Source: Anaerolineales bacterium UBA1429
GTDB taxonomy: Bacteria; Chloroflexota; Anaerolineae; UBA1429
Length of the DNA: 53,538 nucleotides
Assembly (NCBI GenBank): GCA_002329325.1
Contig: DCTX01000065.1
Span: forward strand, 4,762-58,299
Reading direction: 5' to 3'
Shown here: piece by piece, positions 18,832 through 26,936 of the stretch
Layout: each line of letters opens with the position of its first letter
Position numbering within the stretch: position 1 is the first letter of the stretch
Notes under the pieces: model-generated
What the model was told of the DNA's origin: nothing
What the model saw: only the letters and a program-made list of their open reading frames with translations
Database searches by the model: none
Position numbers and translations under genes: made by a program

Positions 18832-19752
18832 CTAGAAGGGCCTCTGGTCCAGGTCGAACTCGTCCATATAGGCGCGCACGATGGGGACCGCCTCGCGCGC
18901 CGCCGTCACTGGGTCGGGATTCTCGTTCAGGTCCACAGTCCACCAGGAGATCTTCATCAGATTCTGGCGCAGATAGTAGAGCTCGGTCTCCAGATCCACC
19001 TTGCCATGGCCCAGGGCCACATGGCTGCTGCTGACGCCATCGCCGTAGAGGGTGCCGTCGCTATCGGAGATGTGCAGGTGCGTGATCTTTTCCTGCAGCG
19101 CGCGGCCCAAGCCGACGATGCCGTACTTTTCCGTCTGGATGATGCCCGTCTGGCGGGCCCCCTTGACGGCCATCATGTAGGCGTGGCTCATGTCAAAGAT
19201 CAGGAACAGATTGTCGGTGGGGACGGCGTCGATCAGCCGCTGCACCTCGGTGGGCTTGTTCACGATGAAGCGCGGCTCGAACTCCCAATGGATCGCCACG
19301 CCGATTGGCTTGCCTGCCTCGGCGGCCGCGTACCAGTTCTCGGCGATCTGCCTAAAGATCTGGGCATATTCCTGCGAGGTCATCTCTTGCGGGGGAATGC
19401 CCGTATCCACCCGCAGAACGTCGGTGCGCACGCCCGTGCAAAAGGCCATGCACTTGGCGATCTCCACCATGTAGGTCTGTGTATCGGTCGTGGCGACGGG
19501 GACGTGCCTCAGGTCGGGCGCATAGCCCGAGACGTGCAACCCGCGGCTCTCGACCATGTCGCGCAGCGCCTGGCGCTTCTCCGGCGTGTCATAGTCATCA
19601 TAGTGGGCGTGCGGACGGTAGCCGGAGAGCTCGACGCCATCGTAGCCGGCCTCGGCGGCGAAATCGAGCACGCGCTCCAGGCTCCACGGCTCTGAGGCAA
19701 ACGGCCCCCGGATAAAGGCCCAGCTACCCAGGGAAACTTGCGGTTTCGGCAT
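18832..19752 (-). CDS. Sugar phosphate isomerase/epimerase-like TIM barrel
   Basis: A 306-aa xylose-isomerase-like TIM-barrel protein. Typical pieces are AAEAGYDGVELSGY near the N-terminus, a mid-barrel Glu in AIHWEFEP, FDMSHAYM and the late HLHISDSDG, which supply the Glu/Asp/His metal ligands. Substrate cannot be assigned. It has its own promoter and is separated by 84 bp from the YihY gene. Confidence 0.85.
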   Translation of the reverse strand: MPKPQVSLGSWAFIRGPFASEPWSLERVLDFAAEAGYDGVELSGYRPHAHYDDYDTPEKRQALRDMVESRGLHVSGYAPDLRHVPVATTDTQTYMVEIAKCMAFCTGVRTDVLRVDTGIPPQEMTSQEYAQIFRQIAENWYAAAEAGKPIGVAIHWEFEPRFIVNKPTEVQRLIDAVPTDNLFLIFDMSHAYMMAVKGARQTGIIQTEKYGIVGLGRALQEKITHLHISDSDGTLYGDGVSSSHVALGHGKVDLETELYYLRQNLMKISWWTVDLNENPDPVTAAREAVPIVRAYMDEFDLDQRPF

Positions 19753-19845
19753 GATCTCCTCCCGAACGGACTGGCTTTGCGCAAACGGCTTGCGCCTGTT
19801 GGCGCCCCCGCAATAGTTGTGGGCGCGGGGGACGCTCTGCTGGTG

Positions 19846-19874
19846 ATTATAGCGAGTAGCGCGCCCAACGCCAA
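19846..19874 (-). promoter_or_regulatory. Promoter of the sugar isomerase gene
   Basis: Minus-strand TTGGCG (19869-19874), 17 bp, TATAAT (19846-19851). The -35 lies inside the hairpin that ends the upstream dehydrogenase gene. Confidence 0.65.
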
Positions 19875-19891
19875 AGGCGCGAGCGCGCTAC
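19856..19891 (-). terminator. Hairpin after the short-chain dehydrogenase gene
   Basis: A 9-bp inverted repeat GTAGCGCGC (19856-19864) with its complement at 19883-19891, plus a small inner stem. No T-run follows; a second GC-rich inverted repeat lies at about 19803-19830. Confidence 0.4.
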
Positions 19892-19941
19892 CGATCCGCT
19901 CGGCGCCTGGACGCAACGCCGCGCCCGGGCGATCCTTGGCG

Positions 19942-20658
19942 CTATCCGCGTCCGATGTACAACTGCTCCAGCGGCAGCACGATCGCCTGGAACATGTTGG
20001 CCTCGGGCGGCAGGGTCACCATGAAGAGGGCCGTGCGCGCGATGACATCCACATCGAACATCGGCTCATCCACGCTCTGACGTCGCTCCACCAGGGTGTT
20101 GCCGGGGTGCAGCGAGCTGACGGCGATGCCATAGGAGCGCCCCTCCAGGGCCGTGGCGTGGGTCAGGCCGTCCACGCCAAACTTGGTGGCCGTGTAGGGC
20201 GCAGAGTACAAGCGGGTGCGCTGGGCCGAGATGCTGCCGACGTTAATGATGCGCCCCCCGCCGGCGGGCTTCATGATGCGGAAGGCCTCGCGGATGCACA
20301 GGAAGGGCCCCGTGAGGTTCGAGTGCACCACGTTCTCCCAGGCCGCCAGAGACAGGTTCTCGACGGGGCCGCTATCGAAGGAGCCAGCGGCATTGACCAG
20401 AATGTCCAGCCGACCAAAGGTCTCCATCGTCTTGGCGAACAGCGCAAGGACCTGGTCCTCATCGGCGACGTCGGTCGGCACAGCCAGCACCTGGGCGCCG
20501 GACTGGCGCATCTCCTCGGCTGCGGCCTCCAGGCGCGCCGCGGTGCGCCCCGCAATGGCGACGGCGCAGCCCTCCCGGGCAAAGATGCCGGCGATGCCCC
20601 TGCCAATGCCGCTGCCGCCACCGGTCACAATCGCCACCTTGCCTGTCAGTTGCCCCAT
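19942..20658 (-). CDS. Short-chain dehydrogenase/reductase
   Basis: A 238-aa classical SDR. The cofactor motif TGGGSGIG (about residues 13-20), the NAAG motif, the catalytic Ser (NVGSIS) and the YxxxK pair (YTATK) are all present. I start it at ATG 20658, preceded by GAGGAGG; the longer in-frame extension is not conserved-looking. The C-terminus (ALFMVTLPPEANMFQAIVLPLEQLYIGRG) is of the type seen in sugar or polyol dehydrogenases, but the substrate is not known. Has its own promoter. Confidence 0.92.
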   Translation of the reverse strand: MGQLTGKVAIVTGGGSGIGRGIAGIFAREGCAVAIAGRTAARLEAAAEEMRQSGAQVLAVPTDVADEDQVLALFAKTMETFGRLDILVNAAGSFDSGPVENLSLAAWENVVHSNLTGPFLCIREAFRIMKPAGGGRIINVGSISAQRTRLYSAPYTATKFGVDGLTHATALEGRSYGIAVSSLHPGNTLVERRQSVDEPMFDVDVIARTALFMVTLPPEANMFQAIVLPLEQLYIGRG

Positions 20659-20811
20659 GTTGTCCTCCTCTGATCGTAGGTTCGCCGGCCACCGTCGCAC
20701 CAAGGCGCTAGGGAGCGGCTCCCGTGCGGCCCACCCGTGGCAATCGGGGGCCAGCGCCCCGCTGCGGGATCGCGCCACCACGCGCTGCGCCGCCGGGACC
20801 GCGCCGCCCAC

Positions 20812-20840
20812 ATTGTAGCAGCACAACGCCCGGCTGTCAT
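20812..20840 (-). promoter_or_regulatory. Promoter of the short-chain dehydrogenase gene
   Basis: Minus-strand ATGACA (20835-20840), 17 bp, TACAAT (20812-20817). The untranslated leader would be about 145 nt; I see no riboswitch I can name in it. Confidence 0.6.
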
Positions 20841-20932
20841 CCGCGCGGCGCGCCGAAAAGGGCCCCGCCGCCGGCCGAGAAAAGGAAAACGACCAAGAGA
20901 ACCGGTTCTCCTGGTCGTGACAGGGAGCTCTG

Positions 20933-21004
20933 TGGCGACGACTAGATTTGAACTAGTGACCAAGGGCTTATGAGTCCCCTGCTCTACCGCTGAGCTACGT
21001 CGCC
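20933..21004 (-). tRNA. tRNA-Met (CAT)
   Basis: A full cloverleaf on the minus strand: acceptor GGCGACG pairing with CGTCGCC, D arm with GCTCAGCGGTAGAGC, anticodon loop CTCATAA, T arm GGTCACTAGTTCAAATC. No CCA is encoded. It is not the initiator type; an elongator Met is most likely, while an Ile tRNA with lysidine-modified CAT cannot be excluded. Confidence 0.9.
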
Positions 21005-21046
21005 ATGTTTCGTGAGGGGGCTGCCCGCGCCCCCAAGGCCAGCGGT

Positions 21047-21075
21047 ATGGTACCACCCCGGGGCCCATTCGTCAA
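21047..21075 (-). promoter_or_regulatory. Promoter of tRNA-Met
   Basis: Minus-strand TTGACG (21070-21075), 17 bp, TACCAT (21047-21052), about 42 bp before the tRNA 5' end. Confidence 0.75.
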
Positions 21076-21164
21076 ATCGCGGCCGAAAAAGCGCCCCGCG
21101 GCCCGACTGGCAGCGCCGGGCGAGCCAGTCCGCGGAGGCGGGCCCCACGCCTCCCGTGGCAACG

Positions 21165-21195
21165 ATACCCCTCGGGGTATTGGGTTGTTTCGGAC
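21165..21195 (+). repeat. 31-bp direct repeat, copy 1
   Basis: Begins with the hairpin-forming ATACCCCTCGGGGTAT (7-bp arms, TC centre) and continues with TGGGTTGTTTCGGAC. Identical to copy 2. Confidence 0.9.
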
Positions 21196-21243
21196 TGACC
21201 TAGAGATCGTCTGGCGCGGCTAGTCCCACTCGTTCGGGTCGTA

Positions 21244-21274
21244 ATACCCCTCGGGGTATTGGGTTGTTTCGGAC
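21244..21274 (+). repeat. 31-bp direct repeat, copy 2
   Basis: Same 31 bp as copy 1, starting 79 bp further on. The extra A before and T after the palindrome lengthen the arms by one pair. Confidence 0.9.
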
Positions 21275-21530
21275 CCCCTCTCGGCGGGAGGCGTCGAGAA
21301 TGGCCCGTAGCCCCACTCAGTCGCGTCAGCCTCGTAACATCGTGCGGCGCAGCCCCACCGTGCGCGCCTTTCGGGCCTTCTGCCCTGCGCTCTCTCCCAC
21401 CATCGGCGCCCTTGCGTACGACTCCTCCTGCAGCCCCGTTTCTGGGGCTCCAAAACGTGGTCAGTCGCTTGCACATCTCCCCCGGCGCTGCAGTCCGGGC
21501 TGCAGGGCGGGCCAAGCCAAACACTCCTAG

Positions 21531-21603
21531 CGCGCCCAGCAGGGGTCGAACCTGCAACCTACGGATTCGAAGTCCGGCACTCTATCCATTGAGCTATGGG
21601 CGC
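21531..21603 (-). tRNA. tRNA-Arg (TCG)
   Basis: Minus-strand cloverleaf: acceptor GCGCCCA with TGGGCGC, D arm GCTCAATGGATAGAG, anticodon loop CTTCGAA (anticodon TCG), T arm GCAGGTTCGACCCCTGC, discriminator G. No encoded CCA. Confidence 0.96.
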
Positions 21604-21615
21604 GGGAACGCCCGT

Positions 21616-21644
21616 ATTGTAGGGCCACCACCGGGGCCTGTCAA
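21616..21644 (-). promoter_or_regulatory. Promoter of tRNA-Arg
   Basis: Minus-strand perfect TTGACA (21639-21644), 17 bp, TACAAT (21616-21621). Confidence 0.8.
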
Positions 21645-21718
21645 CTGGCCAGATCGTCGGCCCGCTGCCACACCGGGTGCGAGCCGAAGGCGCCCTCGCA
21701 TCCCGCCTTCTTCTGGCC

Positions 21719-21724
21719 TATAAT
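21719..21724 (+). promoter_or_regulatory. -10 box of the mannonate dehydratase-like gene
   Basis: A perfect TATAAT 37 bp before the start codon. The -35 position (TCGCAT) matches poorly, which may indicate activator dependence. Confidence 0.5.
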
Positions 21725-21761
21725 GCCTGCAGCGTGCACTCTGGCTCACGAGGAGGTCGCC

Positions 21762-22820
21762 ATGTCCCACGATAGCCCTGCCCCCGATCGGGAGCGGCCC
21801 TACCCGCTCCGCACCATCCCGGGCCTGCATGCTTCGCGCCCGGGCATCCAGATCGGCTCCCAGTTCTCCGCCTCCGCCTCCGACGAGGACCTGCAGTTCG
21901 CCCAGCAACTGGGCATCGAATGGGCCATGGTCGGCGTGGACGATCCCGCCGGCCACTCCCCGGCGGCCTATCGGGCCCTCCGTGAGCGTTTCGCCGCCTA
22001 CGGCATGGAGATCTATCGCCTGGCGGATAACCGCTGCCACAACATGACCGCCGTCACCCTGGGGCTGCCAGAACGAGACGAGCAGATCGCCCGCTACGTC
22101 CAGTACATTCGCGACCTGGGCGCGGCCGGCATCCGCTACGCCACCTACGCCCACATGGCCAACGGCATCTGGAGCTCGGGGCGCCAGGGCATCCGCGGCG
22201 GAGCCCTCTCGCGGGCGTTCCGCCTGAACGCCTCGCCCACCGGCTCGTGGGCCGGCCAGCAGTGGCGCGGCAACCTGACCCACGGCCGCGCCTACACGGA
22301 GAGCGAGATCTGGGACAACTATGTCTACTTTATCCGACAGGTGGCGCCGGTGGCCGAGGAGGCGGGCGTCTACATCGGCATCCACCCCGACGATCCCCCC
22401 GTCTACCCGATGGGCGGCGTGCCTCGTTGCATCTTTGGCACCTTTGACGGCTATCGCCGGGCCATCGAGCTGGCCAATAGCACTCACATTGGCGTCTGCC
22501 TGTGCGTGGGCTGCTGGTTGGAGGGCGGCCCCGCCATGGGCATGGATGTGCTCGACACCATCCGCTACTTTGGCGGCCAGGGCAAGCTCTTCAAGGTCCA
22601 TCTTCGCAACGTCACGGCGCCGATGCCCGAGGGCTTTGCCGAGACGTTCCTGGACGAAGGCTATATGGACATGCTCCAGGTCATCCGCGCGCTGGATGAG
22701 GTAGGCTTTGATGGCGCCGTCATCTCCGACCATCTGCCCCAGATGGTGGGCGGCAGACGCGCCGCCGAGGCCTATGCGGTAGGCATGATCCGGGCGATGA
22801 TCCACGCCGTTCAAGGGTGA
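21762..22820 (+). CDS. Mannonate dehydratase-like (UxuA family) TIM-barrel protein
   Basis: A 352-aa protein. The IHPDDPP motif and the later VHLRNVT and SDHLPQ segments match the D-mannonate dehydratase (UxuA) family, which converts D-mannonate to 2-keto-3-deoxygluconate in hexuronate breakdown and uses a divalent metal. Start ATG 21762 follows GAGGAGGT; an earlier in-frame ATG at 21723 lies in the -10 box. The nearby enolase-superfamily enzyme, sugar isomerases and dehydrogenase would fit uronate use, but no uxaC or kdgK is in view, so the exact substrate is inferred. Confidence 0.8.
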   Translation: MSHDSPAPDRERPYPLRTIPGLHASRPGIQIGSQFSASASDEDLQFAQQLGIEWAMVGVDDPAGHSPAAYRALRERFAAYGMEIYRLADNRCHNMTAVTLGLPERDEQIARYVQYIRDLGAAGIRYATYAHMANGIWSSGRQGIRGGALSRAFRLNASPTGSWAGQQWRGNLTHGRAYTESEIWDNYVYFIRQVAPVAEEAGVYIGIHPDDPPVYPMGGVPRCIFGTFDGYRRAIELANSTHIGVCLCVGCWLEGGPAMGMDVLDTIRYFGGQGKLFKVHLRNVTAPMPEGFAETFLDEGYMDMLQVIRALDEVGFDGAVISDHLPQMVGGRRAAEAYAVGMIRAMIHAVQG

Positions 22821-22866
22821 TGTGCCGATGTCCGCCCTTTCTGCGGACGTTGGCGAGTTGCCGGAC

Positions 22867-22895
22867 TTGCTCAGCCTCTGGCCCGTGGGTATAAT
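22867..22895 (+). promoter_or_regulatory. Promoter of guaA
   Basis: TTGCTC (22867-22872), 17 bp, perfect TATAAT (22890-22895), 54 bp before the ATG. Confidence 0.65.
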
Positions 22896-22948
22896 CAGCC
22901 ATCAACAGCCCTTTCCAGCCATTTGATGTGAGGACGACCACAGCAAGC

Positions 22949-24505
22949 ATGTCTACGCCCACCACCGAGCGCGAAACCATCGCCGTCCTGGATTTCGGAT
23001 CCCAGTACAGCCAGCTCATCCTCCGTCGCGTGCGCGAGGCGCACGTCTATGCCGAGATGCTGCCCTGGGATTCCTCGCCTGAGGAGCTGGATCGCCTCGA
23101 CCCGCGGGGCATCATCCTCTCCGGCGGCCCCAACAGCGTGTACGACGACGGCGCACCCTACCTCACACGCCATGTGCTGGAGCGCGGCGTGCCCATCCTG
23201 GGCATCTGCTACGGCATGCAGCTCTTTGCCCACCAACTGGGCGGGCGGGTGGCCCAGGCGGCCCAGCGCGAGTACGGCCTGGCCCAGATCCAGGTGGACC
23301 GCCCAGAAGCCCCCCTGTTCCGGGGCCTCCCCGTCCGGCAGAGCGTGTGGATGAGCCACGGCGACCGGATCGACGCCCTGCCGCCGGGCTTTGCCCCCCT
23401 CGCCCACTCCGGCAACTCGCCCCTGGCGGCCATCGCCGACGAAAGCCGCCAGCTCTATGGCCTCCAGTTCCACCCCGAGGTGGTGCACACAGAGCACGGG
23501 CGCGCTATCCTGGAGCGCTTCTGCCGGGGCATCTGCGGCTGCCAGGCCGAGTGGACCCCTGGCTCGTTCATCGACGAGAGCATCGCCCGCATTCGCGAGA
23601 CCGTGGGCGATGGCCGCGTGATCTGCGGCGTCTCGGGCGGCGTGGATTCCACCGTGGTGGCTGCCCTGGTGCAGCGGGCCGTGGGCGATCAACTCACTGC
23701 CATTTATGTCAATACGGGCCTGATGCGCAAGAACGAATCTCAAGAGACCATGGCCCGCTTCCGCGACCAGATGGGCCTCAACGTCGTCTATGCCGATGCC
23801 ACCGAGACCTTCCTGGAGGCGCTGCAGGGAGTCGAGGACCCAGAGCGCAAGCGGATGATCATCGGCAAGACGTTCATCGATGTGTTCGAGCAGGAGGCGC
23901 GCGGCCTGGGGCAGGTCGACTTTCTGGCTCAGGGCACCCTGTATCCCGATGTGATCGAGAGCGCCTCCTCCCACAGGTCCGCCGTCAAGATCAAGACGCA
24001 CCACAACGTCGGCGGCCTGCCCGAGGACATGCGAATGCAGTTGATCGAGCCGCTGCGTTACCTCTTTAAGGACGAGGTGCGCGAGGTGGGCGTGGCGCTG
24101 GGCCTGCCGGAGGAGATGGTCTACCGCCCCCCCTACCCCGGGCCGGGGCTGGCCGTGCGCATCATCGGCGAGATCACCCACGAGCGCGTGGCCACACTGC
24201 AAGAGGCGGACGCCATCGTCCGCGCCGAGATCGAGGCGGCGGGGCTGGGCCGCGAGATCTGGCAGTACTTTGCCGTGCTCACGCCGCTCCTCAGCGTGGG
24301 CGTCATGGGCGATAGCCGCACCTACGCCAACGTGGTCGCCATCCGTGCCGTCACCAGCGAGGATGGCATGACTGCCGACTGGGCGCGCATCCCCTACGAG
24401 GTGCTGGCCCGCATGTCGAGCCGCATCGTCAACGAGGTACCCGGCGTGAACCGGGTGGTGTATGATATCAGCAGCAAGCCACCTGCCACCATCGAGTGGG
24501 AGTGA
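22949..24505 (+). CDS. guaA: GMP synthase (glutamine-hydrolysing)
   Basis: A 518-aa enzyme that aminates XMP to GMP, the last step of guanine nucleotide synthesis. The glutamine amidotransferase domain (about 1-200) has the nucleophile Cys in LGICYGMQL (residue 87) and the FHPEV His/Glu; the synthetase domain has the PP-loop VSGGVDSTV (about 227-235); the C-terminal dimerisation domain ends in TIEWE as usual. I prefer ATG 22949; an in-frame GTG at 22928 is possible. Confidence 0.97.
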   Translation: MSTPTTERETIAVLDFGSQYSQLILRRVREAHVYAEMLPWDSSPEELDRLDPRGIILSGGPNSVYDDGAPYLTRHVLERGVPILGICYGMQLFAHQLGGRVAQAAQREYGLAQIQVDRPEAPLFRGLPVRQSVWMSHGDRIDALPPGFAPLAHSGNSPLAAIADESRQLYGLQFHPEVVHTEHGRAILERFCRGICGCQAEWTPGSFIDESIARIRETVGDGRVICGVSGGVDSTVVAALVQRAVGDQLTAIYVNTGLMRKNESQETMARFRDQMGLNVVYADATETFLEALQGVEDPERKRMIIGKTFIDVFEQEARGLGQVDFLAQGTLYPDVIESASSHRSAVKIKTHHNVGGLPEDMRMQLIEPLRYLFKDEVREVGVALGLPEEMVYRPPYPGPGLAVRIIGEITHERVATLQEADAIVRAEIEAAGLGREIWQYFAVLTPLLSVGVMGDSRTYANVVAIRAVTSEDGMTADWARIPYEVLARMSSRIVNEVPGVNRVVYDISSKPPATIEWE

Positions 24506-24584
24506 GCAAGAGCCGTCGCCGGTGATGAGCCAGGCAGACGGCCGCTATTCCACAAGTGTCCCTGCGCTACACAGGTGAGGAACG

Positions 24585-26927
24585 ATGCCAAGATCTCGGA
24601 CAGGCGGAACCGATAGCCCGGACGATCGGCTTGTGCCCCTGCGGCTGGTGAACGGAACGCAGCAGACCCACGCTGCCATGGTGCGCGTGGCGCAGCCGCC
24701 CTCCCGGCGCGCCGCCGAGACCCGCGGTGCGTTGTATGTGCTGGCCAGCGTGGTTGGGCCGATGTCCGCCCCTACCGCCCTCTCCGATGAGCTCCTCGAT
24801 GTGGCGAGCGAGCGCTACTATGGGTCCGGCGGCAGCATCACCCGCGGCCTGCGCGACGCCATCCTCGCCGCCAACGAGAGCCTCTTTGCCTACAACCTCC
24901 GCGTGGAGGACGACCAGCGCATCGCCATGGGGGTGTGCTGCGCCGTGGTCCGTGAGACCGACCTTTACATCGCCCAGTTGGGGCCGGCGGTGGCCCTGGT
25001 CTTGCACGAGGGCCGCCTGCGCCGCTACCCCGCCCGCTCATCGTGGGTCGCCTCGGACGACCTGATGGGCCCGCAACTGGACCGTGAGCCGCCCCTGGGG
25101 CTGCGCCGCGACGCCGAGCCCAGTCTGTACCACACCGAGCTACAGGCGGTCGACGGCCTGCTGCTGGCCTCGGCCCGGTTGCTGCGCCAGGCCAGTGATG
25201 AGCAGCTGGTGGCGGCCCTAAGCGCGGGTTCGGCCAGCGCCCTGACGGCCAGCCTGGCGACGCTGGCGGCCGGGAGCACCATCACGGCCCTGGCCCTGCG
25301 CCCGGAGCACGGTCTCAGCGCCGCGGCGCCATCCATGGCGAGTGCGGAGACGGTCGAGGTGCCGGTTGCGCCCGCCGCCCATGCGCCAGACCTGGCCCTG
25401 AGCCCCACGGAGGTGGCCGACCTGCCAGCGCGCCAGCCGGCCGGCGAGCCGGAGCCCGACGAAGGCGCCGACGAGGAGACCGTCGACGAAGACGAGTTCG
25501 CCTACGAAGACGATGATGACGACGACCTGCTCGAAACCGAGTGGGAGGAGAGGCACGCCGGACCTGCGCGCCTGGAGCGTCCCCGGGTCGAGTTGGGCGA
25601 GGTGGTCGGGTCGGTGGGCGAGGGCGCGCGGCGATTGCGGCGCGGCGCCGAGGACCTCCTGCTCAACGTGCTGCCCACCGATCTCCCCGAGCGGCCAAGC
25701 CTCCCCGAGCGGCCCGCGCCGATCCCCATGGGCGCCAAAGCGCTAGTCTTTGTGGCGCTGATCATCCCCCTGGTGGTGTTGTTCAGCGTGGTGATGGCGC
25801 GCGTCCAGTACGACCGTGTGCGGGCCTCGCAGTACGAGAACGCCACCCTGCAGGCCCAATACCTCTATGACCAGGCCGTGCGCCAGTCCGATGCGCAGCT
25901 CGAGCGCCAGGAGCTCTATCGCGCCCTGGAGGCCATCGAGCAGGGCCTCTCTATGGTGCCCGACGATCCCGATCTGAAGGATCTGCAGCGGCGCGCCCAG
26001 CATCGCATCGATCAGCTCGAGGGCGTGATCCCGATCTACTCCTTTGCGCGGCTCTACTTCTTTGAGGACGATGCCGTATCGCCCACCGATTCCTCACGCA
26101 TCGTCATCAACCAGAAGGACGTCATGGTGCTGAACCGGGGCAGCGATCGGCTGTACCGCTTCTTCTTGAACGACGTGGGCGATGCCCTGCAGCCTGTGGA
26201 GGCCAACCCTGTGCTGGTGCGCGCCGGCGACACCTTTGACGGCGTCACCGTCAGCGACCTGATCGATGTGACCTGGATGGCCAGCGAGGGCGACCAGACC
26301 CAGGCGCGCTTCATGGCCCTGGATCGCAGCGGGACGCTGCTGAGTTACGACGCCCAGCGGGGCGTGCGCGCCCAGCCCGTGGGCAACTCGGACATCTGGC
26401 TCAACCCGCAGGCCATCGGCAGCTACTATGGCAACCTGTACGTGCTGGACCCGCTGCTGGGCCGATTGCTCAAGTACCTGCCCCTCAACAACGAATATGT
26501 CAAGCCGCCTCTGGACTATCTCGATGCCGCCCTGGGCGTGGACCTGACGGGCGCCGTGGACATGGCCATTGATGGCAGCGTCTATGTCCTGTATGCCGAT
26601 GGCACCATCAAAAAGTACCACAATGGCGTGCCGGTGGATTTCCCGATGGCCGGCTTTTACGGCAACATGCGCAGCCCGGTGGCCATCCACGTGAGCGGCG
26701 CCCAGGACCCCGACGCCGAAGGCTATGTCTATGTGGCCGATACGGGCAACCAGCGGGTACTCCAGTTCACCAAGGATGGCGTGTTCGTGCGGCAGTTCCG
26801 CGCTGTGGACACCGAGCCCTACATGGAGCGTCTGCGCGGCATCTATGTGGACGAGGCCGAACGCCGCATGTTCCTGATCAGCGGACAGCACTTTGTGCTG
26901 TGCACCCTGCCTGCCCTGGAGCGCTAG
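24585..26927 (+). CDS. Membrane protein: degenerate PP2C-like domain, TM segment, propeller-like C-terminus
   Basis: A 780-aa protein I cannot name. Residues about 15-240 look like a PP2C-type phosphatase fold (ALYVLASVVGP; ITRGLRDAILAANESLFAYN; MGVCCAVV; LYIAQLGPAVALVL), but the acidic metal ligands at the usual DG and GDSR positions are missing, suggesting a non-catalytic relative. A strongly acidic linker (about 285-325) precedes one membrane segment (about 383-405), a short coiled-coil-like region, and a C-terminal part with NHL-like repeats (YVYVADTGNQRVLQF). Topology would put the PP2C-like part inside and the propeller outside. Start follows GGTGAGGAAC. It lies between guaA and tsaD with 80- and 9-bp gaps. 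Confidence 0.7.
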   Translation: MPRSRTGGTDSPDDRLVPLRLVNGTQQTHAAMVRVAQPPSRRAAETRGALYVLASVVGPMSAPTALSDELLDVASERYYGSGGSITRGLRDAILAANESLFAYNLRVEDDQRIAMGVCCAVVRETDLYIAQLGPAVALVLHEGRLRRYPARSSWVASDDLMGPQLDREPPLGLRRDAEPSLYHTELQAVDGLLLASARLLRQASDEQLVAALSAGSASALTASLATLAAGSTITALALRPEHGLSAAAPSMASAETVEVPVAPAAHAPDLALSPTEVADLPARQPAGEPEPDEGADEETVDEDEFAYEDDDDDDLLETEWEERHAGPARLERPRVELGEVVGSVGEGARRLRRGAEDLLLNVLPTDLPERPSLPERPAPIPMGAKALVFVALIIPLVVLFSVVMARVQYDRVRASQYENATLQAQYLYDQAVRQSDAQLERQELYRALEAIEQGLSMVPDDPDLKDLQRRAQHRIDQLEGVIPIYSFARLYFFEDDAVSPTDSSRIVINQKDVMVLNRGSDRLYRFFLNDVGDALQPVEANPVLVRAGDTFDGVTVSDLIDVTWMASEGDQTQARFMALDRSGTLLSYDAQRGVRAQPVGNSDIWLNPQAIGSYYGNLYVLDPLLGRLLKYLPLNNEYVKPPLDYLDAALGVDLTGAVDMAIDGSVYVLYADGTIKKYHNGVPVDFPMAGFYGNMRSPVAIHVSGAQDPDAEGYVYVADTGNQRVLQFTKDGVFVRQFRAVDTEPYMERLRGIYVDEAERRMFLISGQHFVLCTLPALER

Positions 26928-26936
26928 CGCAACACC

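Larger units (their letters stand above)
21005..21530 (+). other. Non-coding stretch between two tRNA genes
   Basis: 526 bp without a convincing gene. It holds the tRNA-Met promoter and two 31-bp palindrome-containing direct repeats. The short open frames here have no family resemblance and repeat the same residues only because the DNA repeats. Confidence 0.7.

Noticed and set aside
21220..21474. Small protein with repeated ETTQYPEGY residues
   Set aside because: The repeat comes from the 31-bp palindromic DNA repeat; there is no ribosome binding site or family similarity.
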